Source: Desulfuromonadales bacterium
GTDB lineage: Bacteria; Desulfobacterota; Desulfuromonadia; Desulfuromonadales; BM103
NCBI GenBank assembly: GCA_014860225.1
Contig: JACZKE010000068.1
Span: 1 to 39,135, forward strand
Length of the DNA: 39,135 bases
Direction: 5' to 3'
The notes beneath the pieces were generated by a model. The model was not told where the DNA came from. It made no database searches and saw only the letters and a program-made list of their open reading frames with translations. The position numbers and the translations under genes were made by a program. Positions 25,200 to 33,505 of this stretch are shown here, piece by piece; the first letter of the stretch is position 1, and each line of letters starts with the position of its first letter.

Positions 25200-25913
25200 T
25201 TATGATGATGCTTGTTTGCGAAGATCAGCCAGTGAGGCGATAAAGCCACTGATCAGTCTGGCCCCTCTCTCCGGTTGAGCCAGCAGGATAATATGTGGCC
25301 CATGGATCTTCTCAACCTGAAGTTGTGGCAGGTGTCTCTGCAACGGAGCTACTGCGCGTGATGCGACCAGGCGGTCGTTGCTTGCCTGGATATAAAGGCA
25401 TGGTCCGGAGAAGGTTGTGTCCGGAGGCGGCGGCAGCTCGGAAAGAATCTGCAAACGGTGCGAAAGCACGTTCAGCTTGACAGATTTCAGGGCTTTCCTG
25501 AAAAGTTTGACAGCATCCGCCGAGGCTTTGCCAAGACAGAAGAAGCGACTAAAGAGTGTTGAAGAAAAAAGTTTCAACAGCAGCCCTTGCGGCAGGAGGC
25601 GACCGGCGTCGAGAAAAAAAGGGCTTGGATAGTGAGCAAAGGTCGCGACAAAAATCACGCCGGTGAGATTGTCTGGCGGGTCAGCGAGCAGTTGCAAGCC
25701 GATCGGCCCGGAAAAAGATTCCGCCAGAAGTACGAAAGGCTTTTTTTTCGGGAACTGCTTTTTAGCGAAAGCGACATGTTCCTGCAAAGACATGAGTTGG
25801 TCAGCAGGATAGTGCACGAGCTGTGTTTCGATCTCTGCGGGCAGATGCGTCAAGAGCGGTCCGAAGACCAGGCCCGTGCCGTCGAGGCCGGGAAGAAGTA
25901 ACAGTGTCGTCAT
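25200..25913 (-). CDS. Alpha/beta hydrolase
   Basis: Hydrolase-fold protein of 237 aa. The N terminus has LLLLPGLDGTG, which can supply the oxyanion hole. The nucleophile elbow reads AESFSG, with Ser66 and Glu in place of the first Gly of GxSxG. Asp180 (SNDRLV) and His207 (GPH) complete a plausible triad. Substrate and role are unknown. It precedes the methyltransferase gene by a short gap. Confidence 0.78.
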   Translation of the reverse strand: MTTLLLLPGLDGTGLVFGPLLTHLPAEIETQLVHYPADQLMSLQEHVAFAKKQFPKKKPFVLLAESFSGPIGLQLLADPPDNLTGVIFVATFAHYPSPFFLDAGRLLPQGLLLKLFSSTLFSRFFCLGKASADAVKLFRKALKSVKLNVLSHRLQILSELPPPPDTTFSGPCLYIQASNDRLVASRAVAPLQRHLPQLQVEKIHGPHIILLAQPERGARLISGFIASLADLRKQASS

Positions 25914-25992
25914 GGTTGACTGGTCCTGACTGCTGAAAGAGGAACGATAATTTTGATCATTTTGCTGGCGTGAGTACGTCTTGTTGCGGAAT

Positions 25993-26496
25993 TCATTTCG
26001 CTTTTCTCCGGTAAAGATCAGTCTTCAGGCTGGAGACCCGGTCGAGAAACAGCAGGCCGTCGAGATGGTCCAGTTCGTGTTGGACGGCGACCGCCTCGAA
26101 ACCACTCGCTTCAATGACGCGCAGTTGTCCGGCGCGATCAATGAACTCGACGACGATATGTTCAGCCCGCGTTACATTGCCGGTGTAATCGGGGACGCTC
26201 ATGCAACCTTCACGCATCGTCGTTCTCCCTGATTTCTGAATGATTTCCGGATTGACCATTTCAAGCAGGCCGTGATTATTGTCTTTGCCAAGCTTGCTCT
26301 TGGAGACGTCGACCACCAGCACCCGGCGCAGCACGCCGATCTGTGGAGCGGCGACACCGACCGAATGACCGGCATCGATCATGGTGTCGACCAGGTCTTG
26401 AATCACCGCGGTAACGGTTTCGTCAACCACGGCAACCGGCTCGGCCACCTGTTTGAGAATCGGGTCTGGATAGCAAAGAATGGAACATACGGCCAT
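25993..26496 (-). CDS. def: Peptide deformylase
   Basis: Removes the formyl group from nascent N-terminal methionine, 167 aa. All three family motifs are present: GVAAPQIG (Gln52), EGCMSVP (Cys98), and QHELDHLDG with His140, Glu141 and His144. Metal is bound by Cys98 and the two histidines. It begins 2 bases after the ACT protein stop, so the two genes are coupled. No partner methionyl-tRNA formyltransferase gene (fmt) is seen next to it. Confidence 0.95.
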   Translation of the reverse strand: MAVCSILCYPDPILKQVAEPVAVVDETVTAVIQDLVDTMIDAGHSVGVAAPQIGVLRRVLVVDVSKSKLGKDNNHGLLEMVNPEIIQKSGRTTMREGCMSVPDYTGNVTRAEHIVVEFIDRAGQLRVIEASGFEAVAVQHELDHLDGLLFLDRVSSLKTDLYRRKAK

Positions 26497-26498
26497 GG

Positions 26499-27038
26499 TC
26501 AGAGTTCCACGGTCGGGATGGTGCGTACGGTGATGTCAATCTGCAGTTCGTCCCGAATCGGAGCCAGCCAGTTGTTGACATCATTTTCTTCGGCGCCTTC
26601 TGGCAGACATGCTTCGATGACCATCACATAGACAGGCCGCTCTTCAGTGCCGACCAGCTTGGTGTTGAGATCGGTGATGTTGACCTGTTTATCGCCCAGT
26701 ATTTTCGCTACGCGGTAAACGATCCCCGGTTTGTCTGCACCATAGACCGAAATCATGCATAGATCCCCTTCGATCTGTGACCGGGTCTCGCCACCCGGCT
26801 TGAGCACGCGCAGAGCTACGGTAAGATCGGTCTCTTCCAGCGGCTTGAAGGCGTCGCCGAAACTCTCCAGGCTGGTGAACTCCGGATGGCCAAGTATCAG
26901 GATCATGGCAAATTGTCCACCGAGAATCGAGCAACTCGAATCGGCGAGGTTGCAACCGAGATTGAAAAGAATCTCAGTCACCTGGGATACGATTCCGGGT
27001 CGGTCGCGGCCAACAATGGTCAGGGCAAAATGGTTCAT
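26499..27038 (-). CDS. Double-ACT-domain regulatory protein (GcvR-like)
   Basis: 179 aa with two ACT domains, each starting with a glycine-rich turn: VGRDRPGIVSQVTEI (near residue 10) and VYGADKPGIVYRVAKIL (near residue 100). ACT domains typically bind amino acids; this arrangement resembles the glycine-cleavage regulator GcvR, but the ligand is not shown. AAGGAG gives a strong ribosome site. It is coupled to def. Confidence 0.85.
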   Translation of the reverse strand: MNHFALTIVGRDRPGIVSQVTEILFNLGCNLADSSCSILGGQFAMILILGHPEFTSLESFGDAFKPLEETDLTVALRVLKPGGETRSQIEGDLCMISVYGADKPGIVYRVAKILGDKQVNITDLNTKLVGTEERPVYVMVIEACLPEGAEENDVNNWLAPIRDELQIDITVRTIPTVEL

Positions 27039-27069
27039 GGTTTACTCCTTTTGACAACAGGACATAATC

Positions 27070-27075
27070 ATTATA
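27070..27075 (-). promoter_or_regulatory. Possible -10 box for the ACT-def genes
   Basis: A perfect TATAAT lies on the minus strand about 32 bases before the ACT gene start. No clear -35 box is present at the right distance, so confidence is low. Confidence 0.35.
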
Positions 27076-27161
27076 CGTTTTAGCATGAGCGTGTGTTTTT
27101 TACTTCAAATAAGGTCGAGTGAAACGGTTCGCGTTCACTGCTCCTCATCCTGTATCATGGT

Positions 27162-27491
27162 GTGAACGAAATGCAATGGAGTGACAAGGATATCCGTATC
27201 GACTATTTTCGCGGCTCCGGTCCCGGTGGTCAGCATCGCAACACCAGCGAAACCGGAGTGCGAATTACCCACCTGCCCACCGGTGTTGTCGTGACGGCCA
27301 CCGAGTCGCGTTCCCGGCATCAGAACCTGCAGCGGGCCATGGCGCGCCTTGAAGGAAAACTAGCCGCCCGCTCGCATAAGCAGCGGCCGCGCATCGCGAC
27401 CCGTCCCGGCAAGGGCGCCATTGTCCGGCGACTGGATGCCAAGCGCAAGCATAGTGATAAAAAACGGGTCCGCCGGAAAATTGATGATTAA
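27162..27491 (+). CDS. Short RF-type GGQ-domain protein (ArfB/PrfH-like)
   Basis: 109 aa, containing only a release-factor hydrolase core: [18 protein letters not shown], with GGQ at residues 22-24, followed by a Lys/Arg-rich tail ([18 protein letters not shown]). Such proteins usually hydrolyse peptidyl-tRNA on stalled ribosomes; ArfB has the same GGQ-plus-basic-tail design but is longer (about 140 aa). No stop-codon recognition domain is present. The start is GTG at 27162; an ATG three codons later is possible. No strong ribosome site was found. Confidence 0.85.
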   Translation: MNEMQWSDKDIRIDYFRGSGPGGQHRNTSETGVRITHLPTGVVVTATESRSRHQNLQRAMARLEGKLAARSHKQRPRIATRPGKGAIVRRLDAKRKHSDKKRVRRKIDD

Positions 27492-27556
27492 TGCGTTGTT
27501 TTTCGTCCCTGTCACCCGTCTATGAACTTGCAAGCAAGGGGGGATGCAGCAGTTCA

Positions 27557-28456
27557 TCAGAAAACCAGTCTGGTCAACAAGCCATTGAGCAGGATGGTTC
27601 CCAATACCAGGCCGAGATAGAGGTGTAAGCCAACCCGGAGTTTATAGGCGGTTTTCTCGATAAAAACGGACTTCCGCTGCGTGTGCGTTGCCCAGACGGC
27701 AAAAGAGATCGCCAGCCCTGCGATCAATCCCTGAAGCACGGGCAGCTGCACAATTTGCATGACCGGTAAAAGCAGGGTGACGGTGACCATGCCAAGGATC
27801 CAGAAATGACTGATGCTCAGCAACTGGTGCCCCGAAAGCATGTCGGGAAGGACCTTAAAGCCGACTCTTTTCAAGTCGTCGCGGTCGGGCAGGGCCAGCA
27901 GCCAGTAGTGAGGAACCTGCCAGAGGACCATTAGCAGGACCAGGGCGAGGGGGCGTGGGTCAAGTGGATCGCCTCCGGCGGCCAGCCAGCCGATCAACGG
28001 CGGCAGAGCACCGCATGGCGTGCCCGCAATCACCGCCAGTGAAGAGATGCGCTTCATGGGAGTATATGCCAGCAGGTACCAACCGGTTGCAAACAGCCCC
28101 AACAAGGCCGTTGACATGCCGGTGGCAGCAAACAGGATCGCCAGACCGCCACTGCCGAACAGAACACCGATCACCATACCGGTTGTGGCCGTGAGATCGC
28201 CGCATGCCAGTGGCCGTCGGCAGGTGCGGCGCATCAGGGCATCGGTGAAACGCTCCTGAACCTGGTTGAGAACTGAGCAGGAGGCACTCAAGAGGAAGAC
28301 CCCCCAGCTGATTGCCCAAAGAGTGATCCAGGGTATGTAGAGACCTGTCGCCAGGGCTCCAGCCAGGGCGGAGAGAGCGACCATCGCCGATAAAGGCAGT
28401 CTGATCATGCGACTTAAAGCCGTCAGGTTGGTCATGGTTGCGGAATAGCTCTGCAT
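27557..28456 (-). CDS. ctaB: Heme O synthase (protoheme IX farnesyltransferase)
   Basis: UbiA-family membrane prenyltransferase, 299 aa, that attaches a farnesyl group to heme b to make heme O for the oxidase. The first polyprenyl-binding region reads NQVQERFTDALMRRT (Asn64, Glu68, Asp72) and then RRPL. The second motif is DRDDLKRVGF (Asp191-Asp194). About 8-9 membrane helices are visible. It starts 1 base after the coxB stop and is the last gene of the oxidase operon. No heme A synthase (ctaA) gene was found in the window. Confidence 0.93.
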   Translation of the reverse strand: MQSYSATMTNLTALSRMIRLPLSAMVALSALAGALATGLYIPWITLWAISWGVFLLSASCSVLNQVQERFTDALMRRTCRRPLACGDLTATTGMVIGVLFGSGGLAILFAATGMSTALLGLFATGWYLLAYTPMKRISSLAVIAGTPCGALPPLIGWLAAGGDPLDPRPLALVLLMVLWQVPHYWLLALPDRDDLKRVGFKVLPDMLSGHQLLSISHFWILGMVTVTLLLPVMQIVQLPVLQGLIAGLAISFAVWATHTQRKSVFIEKTAYKLRVGLHLYLGLVLGTILLNGLLTRLVF

Positions 28457-28457
28457 C

Positions 28458-29786
28458 TTATTTCAAGGTTTCCAGCCAGGCTTGCAAGGCTTTAATGTCC
28501 TCATCACTGAGTTGCGGGTAGGGCGGCATTGCGGCCGGGTATCCCTGAACAATTTCAACACCCGGTTCACGGATAGCACGGATCAGATAATCGGCATCCG
28601 CCGAAACCGTTATTTCCTGACCATCCTTAACAACCGTTCGCTCACTTCCCATAAGCCCTTTAAAGCTCGGACCGACCCGACGACTGCCGTCAGTGCTGTG
28701 ACAGCCAAGGCAGCCATTCTTGCCGGCCAGATTTTCTCCCTGGCTGACGAAGTCGCCAGGTCCGGCTGCCTCAGCCGGTTCAGCGGCTTGCCCGGGTTCT
28801 TGTGCTTCTGCTTCAGCTTCAGCTTCGACAGGTTCCAAAGCATCACGCTCTGGCGTGGCTTTGTCGCCCTGCTGTTCACCCTTGAGACCGGTCAGATAAT
28901 CGAGGATTCCGGTCAAATCCTCCTCGGGAATGCGGCCTGCATAGGATGGCATAGACGGCGGAAAGCCTTCCACGATATCCGCACCCGGTTCCAGGATGGA
29001 CTTTTCCAGGTAATCCCGATCTCTGGTCAGCGTGCGGGACTCACCGTCGCTGATCACAACGACCTGACGACCTCCGATATCCTGAAAGCTCGGTCCGACC
29101 ATCGGTGAGCCGTCAAGAGAATGGCAGCCGAGGCAGCCATGTTTCTGCAGCAGATTCTTGCCTGCATCTGAAACCGCCGGTTTGGCGGCCAGCCAGGCGG
29201 AAAACTCCGCCGCCGGGACCGCTTCTACCGTGGTTATCATTGCCGAATGACCGACGCCGCAGTACTCGGCGCAGAACAGGTCGTAGCTGCCAGGCTGGTC
29301 GGCGACGAACCAGACATAGTTATCCATGCCCGGCACGGTGTCGCGTTTAACCCTAAAGGCGGGCACGTAAAAGCTGTGCAGCACATCCTCGGCGGTCAGC
29401 TGCACTTTGACCGGTTGACCGACCGGGACATAAAGCTTGTCGGACGTTTTGCCGTTTTCGTAGGTGAAGAGCCACGACCACATGCGGGCCGAGGCGTGTA
29501 TCGGAACGGCATTGTCGGGGATGTTTCTCAGTGAAAGGTAACCTTCCCAGCCATACCAGAACATCACCATAACCAGAATGGTCGGGATAATGGTCCAGGT
29601 GGTCTCCAGCCAGAGGTTGGTGTTTTTCTGGCTGAGCGGCACGGGGTAACGTTTGCGGTTGTAGCGCCAGACGAAATAAATCATAACCACCGTGACGCCG
29701 AGCAGCATAACGCCGCTGATGCCAAAAATAATATAGAAGGCTTTATCGACGGCCTCGGTGGTGGTGATTAACGGTTGCGGATTCAC
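28458..29786 (-). CDS. coxB: Cytochrome c oxidase subunit II fused to two cytochrome c domains
   Basis: 442 aa. Two N-terminal membrane helices (about 16-40 and 64-80) precede the cupredoxin CuA domain, with ligands His137, Cys172, Cys176, His180 and Met183 (in CAEYCGVGHSAM). Two homologous cytochrome c domains follow: CLGCH at 218-222 with likely axial Met279 (PPSMPSY), and CLGCH at 359-363 with Met420 (PAAMPPY). An acidic, Ala/Glu/Pro-rich linker (about 304-345) joins them. Caa3-type subunit II usually has one cytochrome c domain, so the duplication is unusual. It enables electron entry from periplasmic c-type carriers. Confidence 0.94.
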   Translation of the reverse strand: MNPQPLITTTEAVDKAFYIIFGISGVMLLGVTVVMIYFVWRYNRKRYPVPLSQKNTNLWLETTWTIIPTILVMVMFWYGWEGYLSLRNIPDNAVPIHASARMWSWLFTYENGKTSDKLYVPVGQPVKVQLTAEDVLHSFYVPAFRVKRDTVPGMDNYVWFVADQPGSYDLFCAEYCGVGHSAMITTVEAVPAAEFSAWLAAKPAVSDAGKNLLQKHGCLGCHSLDGSPMVGPSFQDIGGRQVVVISDGESRTLTRDRDYLEKSILEPGADIVEGFPPSMPSYAGRIPEEDLTGILDYLTGLKGEQQGDKATPERDALEPVEAEAEAEAQEPGQAAEPAEAAGPGDFVSQGENLAGKNGCLGCHSTDGSRRVGPSFKGLMGSERTVVKDGQEITVSADADYLIRAIREPGVEIVQGYPAAMPPYPQLSDEDIKALQAWLETLK

Positions 29787-29794
29787 GTCAGCTC

Positions 29795-30079
29795 CTAACG
29801 GTAAAGGACGTCAAAAAAGGTAAAACCGATAAAGATCGCCAGGATAGCCAATGCTGAGAGCAGTGACAGTTTAAAGAGGTAACTTTCATATTGCATATGC
29901 ATGAAGACGGACACCACCAGACCCGCCTTGAGCGTGGCAATGCCGAGGGCCACCCAGATATTCAGGGCACCAAGGTTATACTGGGCCACGGCGATGGTGA
30001 TGCCGGTAAGGATCAGCAGGGCAAACCAGATGATCAGGAACGTTTTGTACGGGACGATATGGGAATGTTCTTCGGTCAT
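29795..30079 (-). CDS. Cytochrome c oxidase subunit IV-like protein
   Basis: 94-aa membrane protein with three hydrophobic helices. It matches the small bacterial COX4/CyoD-like family by position and by the motif LKAGLVVSVFMHMQYES. It lies between coxB and subunit III in the oxidase operon. It likely stabilises the complex. A 76-bp hairpin repeat separates it from subunit III. Confidence 0.85.
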   Translation of the reverse strand: MTEEHSHIVPYKTFLIIWFALLILTGITIAVAQYNLGALNIWVALGIATLKAGLVVSVFMHMQYESYLFKLSLLSALAILAIFIGFTFFDVLYR

Positions 30080-30096
30080 GGATACCTCATTGATTC

Positions 30097-30172
30097 AACG
30101 CGGAGGCGCGGAGGCGCCGAGAAAAACAAAAAACAGATTTTTAAATAGATAATCTCTCCGTGTCTCTGCGTT
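30097..30172. repeat. AACGC-type inverted-repeat element, copy 3
   Basis: About 76 bp bounded by AACGCGGAG at 30097-30105 and CTCTGCGTT at 30164-30172 (8 of 9 paired). It lies inside the oxidase operon between subunits III and IV and resembles the copies at 3783 and 9511. Confidence 0.65.
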
Positions 30173-30202
30173 AAATGTGCAGATGCTTTTGCTGTCCGTT
30201 CA

Positions 30203-30808
30203 TCAATGCAAAATCAAATAGTACAACGGGAAAATAAAGATCCAGATCAGGTCGACCAGGTGCCAGTAAAGGCCGGCATTTTCCAGGATGACCCAGTCGT
30301 TGGCATTAACTTTGTCGCTCTTGACCAGAGCCATGGTCCAGGCCAGAATCAGGGCGCCTATCACCACGTGGATGCCGTGCAGTCCGGTGGTCAGGTAGTA
30401 GATGTTGAAAAAAACCATTTCGCCGGGCAGCATCTCTTTCAGATGTGCCGAGCCGGGATAAATACCGTGATCAATCTTGGCACTCCATTCAAAGTACTTG
30501 TTGACCATGAAGATGACGGCACAAACGATGGTGCCTCCGAGCAGGCCGAGACAGAGGCGCTTGGCTCCGCGGCGCAGGGCGGTGATCGAGACGGCAACAA
30601 ACAGACTGCTGGTCAGCAGTACCAGGGTGTTGCCGCCGCCGAACCAGACATTGAGCTCCTTGCCGGCAGAAATGAATTCCTGGGGATAGCGGCTCAGGTA
30701 GACGGAATAGAGGATGAAGAGCCCGCCGAAGAGCAGTATCTCGGTGAACAGAAAGAGCCACATACCGAACTTGGCGCCGGTATAATCCTTATGGACATGG
30801 CCGCTCAT
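30203..30808 (-). CDS. coxC: Cytochrome c oxidase subunit III
   Basis: 201 aa with five hydrophobic helices, starting near KFGMWLFLFTEILLFGG. The short form lacks the first two helices of the seven-helix enzyme, as in CyoC-type subunits. It contains the segment TGLHGIHVVIGALIL and ends in VDLIWIFIFPLYYLI. The ATG overlaps the subunit I stop by 4 bases, indicating coupled translation. Confidence 0.93.
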   Translation of the reverse strand: MSGHVHKDYTGAKFGMWLFLFTEILLFGGLFILYSVYLSRYPQEFISAGKELNVWFGGGNTLVLLTSSLFVAVSITALRRGAKRLCLGLLGGTIVCAVIFMVNKYFEWSAKIDHGIYPGSAHLKEMLPGEMVFFNIYYLTTGLHGIHVVIGALILAWTMALVKSDKVNANDWVILENAGLYWHLVDLIWIFIFPLYYLILH

Positions 30809-32430
30809 AGGATGCCTGCCTGCTTGAAATCGTATGGACCGTGGGTGACCACCGGGTCCTCATCGAAATTTTCGGTAGGCGGTGGCGACGAGACTTGCCA
30901 TTCAAGACTGGCGCTGCCCCACGGGTTGGCTTCCAGCGGGTCACCCCAGAAGAGACCGCGAATGATATTGGCAAAGAGCAGAACCAGGCCGACAGCCAGT
31001 ATCCAGGAGCCGACAGTGGCCAGCTGGTTCAATCCGGTAAACTCCGGAACGTAATCGTAATAGCGTCGTGGCATTCCCTGCATGCCAACTACTTTCATGG
31101 AGATATAGAGGATGAGGAAGCCGATCATCATCACTCCCCAGGCGACGGTGGCCACGGTCTTGTCATACATGCGTCCGTAGATCATCGGCAGCCAGTAGTG
31201 CATGGCGGCGAAAAATGCCATGCCTGTGCCGCCAAACATGACGAAATGAAAGTGACCGACCACGAAGTAAGTGTCATGAACATGCACATCAGTGGCCGCC
31301 GAACCGAGTACCAGGCCGGTCAGTCCGCCGATAGTGAACAACAGGATGAAGGAGAGTGCGAAGAGCATTGGCGGGTCGAGCAGGATCGAGCCCTGGTACA
31401 TGGTTGCCAACCAGTTGAACACCTTGATAGCCGACGGGATGGCGACGATGAAGGTCAGAAACGAGAAGACCATGACCGCCAGATCCGAGATGCCACTGGT
31501 GAACATGTGATGCGCCCAGACCAGCGAGCCGGCAAAAGCGATGGCCAGGCTCGAAATCAGGATTGCCTTGTAGCCGAAAGCCGGCTTGCGGGAGAAGACC
31601 GGGATAATGTCGGAAACCACACCCATGCCGGGCAACACCATGATGTAGACCGCCGGATGGGAGTAGATCCAGAACAGGTGCTGGAACATGATCGGATCAC
31701 CGCCCTGGGTCGGATCGAACAGGCCGGTGCCGATCACCCGCTCGGCAAACAGCAGGGCGACGGTGATGCCAATGACCGGTGTGGCCAGGATCTGGACCCA
31801 GGCAGTTGAGTAGAGCGCCCAGGTGAACAGTGGCAGCCGGAACCAACCCATACCTTCGGCGCGCAGACGGTGGACTGTGGTCACGAAATTGAGTCCGGTC
31901 AGAATCGACGAGAAACCGAGAATGAAGACTGCGATTGCCGCCAGCGACACGTTGGTGCTGGTTTGTGCGCTGAACGGTACATAGAAGGTCCAGCCGGTAT
32001 CAGGCGGACCGCCTCCGGTAAATAGCGAGGTCACGGCGAGTATCGCTCCTGTGATATAGAGCCACCAGGAGAATAAATTCAGTTTTGGAAAGGCCACGTC
32101 ACGCGCGCCGATCTGGATTGGCAGGATCAGGTTGCCGAAGGCGGCCGGGATGCCGGGGATGATGAACAAAAAGATCATGATCACGCCATGCAGGGTAAAG
32201 ACGGCGTTGTACGTCTGGGCACCCATGATGGTTTCGCCGGGGGCGAACAGTTCAAGGCGGATCAGCAGGCCGAGAAACGCCCCGACGCAGAAGAAGAAGA
32301 AGATGCACCAGAAGTAGAGCAGACCGATGCGCTTGTGGTCGGTGGAGAATATCCAGCCGAAGATACCGGGATATTTGGCTTCACCGAAAAAACCACGATC
32401 ACTGGTTGTCGGGGCAGTCATTTCACTCAT
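30805..32430 (-). CDS. ctaD: Cytochrome c oxidase subunit I, A2-type
   Basis: The catalytic heme-copper subunit, 541 aa with about 12 helices. Low-spin heme ligands are His81 and His395, CuB ligands are His258, His307 and His308, and the high-spin heme ligand is His393 in GHFHFVMFG. The active-site tyrosine is Tyr262. The D-channel helix reads IYSHPAVYI rather than the A1-type HPEVY, so it lacks that glutamate and instead has the Tyr-Ser pair of A2-type enzymes, as in many caa3 oxidases. The ATG overlaps the SCO1 stop. Reduction of oxygen is the inferred role. Confidence 0.97.
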   Translation of the reverse strand: MSEMTAPTTSDRGFFGEAKYPGIFGWIFSTDHKRIGLLYFWCIFFFFCVGAFLGLLIRLELFAPGETIMGAQTYNAVFTLHGVIMIFLFIIPGIPAAFGNLILPIQIGARDVAFPKLNLFSWWLYITGAILAVTSLFTGGGPPDTGWTFYVPFSAQTSTNVSLAAIAVFILGFSSILTGLNFVTTVHRLRAEGMGWFRLPLFTWALYSTAWVQILATPVIGITVALLFAERVIGTGLFDPTQGGDPIMFQHLFWIYSHPAVYIMVLPGMGVVSDIIPVFSRKPAFGYKAILISSLAIAFAGSLVWAHHMFTSGISDLAVMVFSFLTFIVAIPSAIKVFNWLATMYQGSILLDPPMLFALSFILLFTIGGLTGLVLGSAATDVHVHDTYFVVGHFHFVMFGGTGMAFFAAMHYWLPMIYGRMYDKTVATVAWGVMMIGFLILYISMKVVGMQGMPRRYYDYVPEFTGLNQLATVGSWILAVGLVLLFANIIRGLFWGDPLEANPWGSASLEWQVSSPPPTENFDEDPVVTHGPYDFKQAGIL

Positions 32431-33353
32431 AAATTCTTATCCTTCTTGGACTTCTTGCCACCAAAGATCAGGAAAGCAGCAAAAATTGCCAGAGTTGCCA
32501 GAATGACCGTAGCAGAAACGCGTAAGATATTAAAGACATAGGTTTTCTGCTCAGGATCAAAGCTGAAGCAGTATTGGACCATTTTGCGGATCGTCGTGCC
32601 GACGTGCCCTGTCTTGGCTTCGTAGAGAGCCAGGGCCAGATCTTTGGGCACGATATGCGTGCCATGCAGGTAGCGCACGATCTTGCCGTCCGGTGAAACG
32701 ACGAAGAAAGCGACCGGATGCAGAAATTCGGTGCCGACCCGCTGGAACTGGTAGCCTACGGCATCGGTCAACTGGCGAATCGCTTCAGAGTCTCCGGTCA
32801 GAAAACGCCAGGCCTGTTCTGGATATTGATTCTTCATCGCTGCGTAGTAGGTATTGCGGCTGCGCAGCGCCAGTTCCGGTTGCTCGGTTTCATCAAAGCT
32901 GAATGAGATCACCTGGTAGTCTTCGCCGGCTTTGAGCTTGAGCTTGGGAAGCACCCGGGCAAGGTCGCCCTGCAGGAAATGACAGACATTGGGACAACGG
33001 TAATAAACCGGTGCAATGATCGTCGGTTTGGTCACCAGGTCGGCCAGCTTGACAGGATTGCCATGTTCGTCTCGAAAAACCAGGTCGAGAGGAATCCGCT
33101 CACCAAGCTTCTCCTCAAGACCGACTTTGTCGGCACTTGCCGCTGTCTCGGCTGGATGAACATGCTCAGTGGTTTGTTGCGTGGCGTCATTGTGCCCTTC
33201 GTGAGCCATTTCGGAGGACTCATGAAGGCGATGCTCGGGGACCGCGGCTGTCGCCTGGGTAGCGATCAGTATCAAGCTGCAGAACAGGCAGCAGAGAACC
33301 AGTCGATGTGGTGGCCAGATCGGGCATTGTTGCGAACGATAAGTTTTATTCAT
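32427..33353 (-). CDS. SCO1/SenC family copper chaperone, membrane-anchored
   Basis: 308 aa. A signal or anchor helix (about 17-37) is followed by a His-rich region (HESSEMAHEGH and further His) that may bind metal, then a thioredoxin-like domain with copper ligands Cys120 and Cys124 (YRCPNVCHF) and His212 (EFLHPVAFF). A second hydrophobic helix near 276-298 anchors the C terminus. It probably delivers copper to the CuA centre of subunit II. It is the first gene of the oxidase operon and overlaps ctaD by 4 bases. Confidence 0.93.
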   Translation of the reverse strand: MNKTYRSQQCPIWPPHRLVLCCLFCSLILIATQATAAVPEHRLHESSEMAHEGHNDATQQTTEHVHPAETAASADKVGLEEKLGERIPLDLVFRDEHGNPVKLADLVTKPTIIAPVYYRCPNVCHFLQGDLARVLPKLKLKAGEDYQVISFSFDETEQPELALRSRNTYYAAMKNQYPEQAWRFLTGDSEAIRQLTDAVGYQFQRVGTEFLHPVAFFVVSPDGKIVRYLHGTHIVPKDLALALYEAKTGHVGTTIRKMVQYCFSFDPEQKTYVFNILRVSATVILATLAIFAAFLIFGGKKSKKDKNL

Positions 33354-33398
33354 GAGTTCCCATAAAAAAGAGAAAGAGAAATGTTGATAATCCCGGTA

Positions 33399-33426
33399 AT
33401 CATATCAATTTTATGAGAATTTGCAA
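33399..33426 (-). promoter_or_regulatory. Sigma70-type promoter for the oxidase operon
   Basis: On the minus strand TTGCAA (33421-33426) and TATGAT (33399-33404, five of six matches) are separated by 16 bases. The start would be near 33392, giving a leader of about 40 bases before SCO1. The -35 box overlaps the palindrome at 33422-33455. Confidence 0.5.
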
Positions 33427-33455
33427 TGGGTTCGGCTCTCTTGAGCCGATTGCAC
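33422..33455. promoter_or_regulatory. Palindrome overlapping the oxidase promoter
   Basis: TCGGCTC at 33432-33438 pairs with GAGCCGA at 33443-33449 around a TCTT loop. TGCAAT (33422-33427) and ATTGCA (33449-33454) extend it past a bulge. No T-run follows, so an operator is more likely than a terminator. The binding factor is unknown. Confidence 0.4.
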
Positions 33456-33505
33456 AGGTCCTGTTCTTCTGATAGCATGTGGGCGTCAAGAACCTTCCAT
33501 GATCA

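Noticed and set aside
27492-27557. Bidirectional terminator between the GGQ gene and ctaB
   Set aside because: ATGAACT and AGTTCAT can pair over 7 bp, but the loop is long and there is no T-run on either side.
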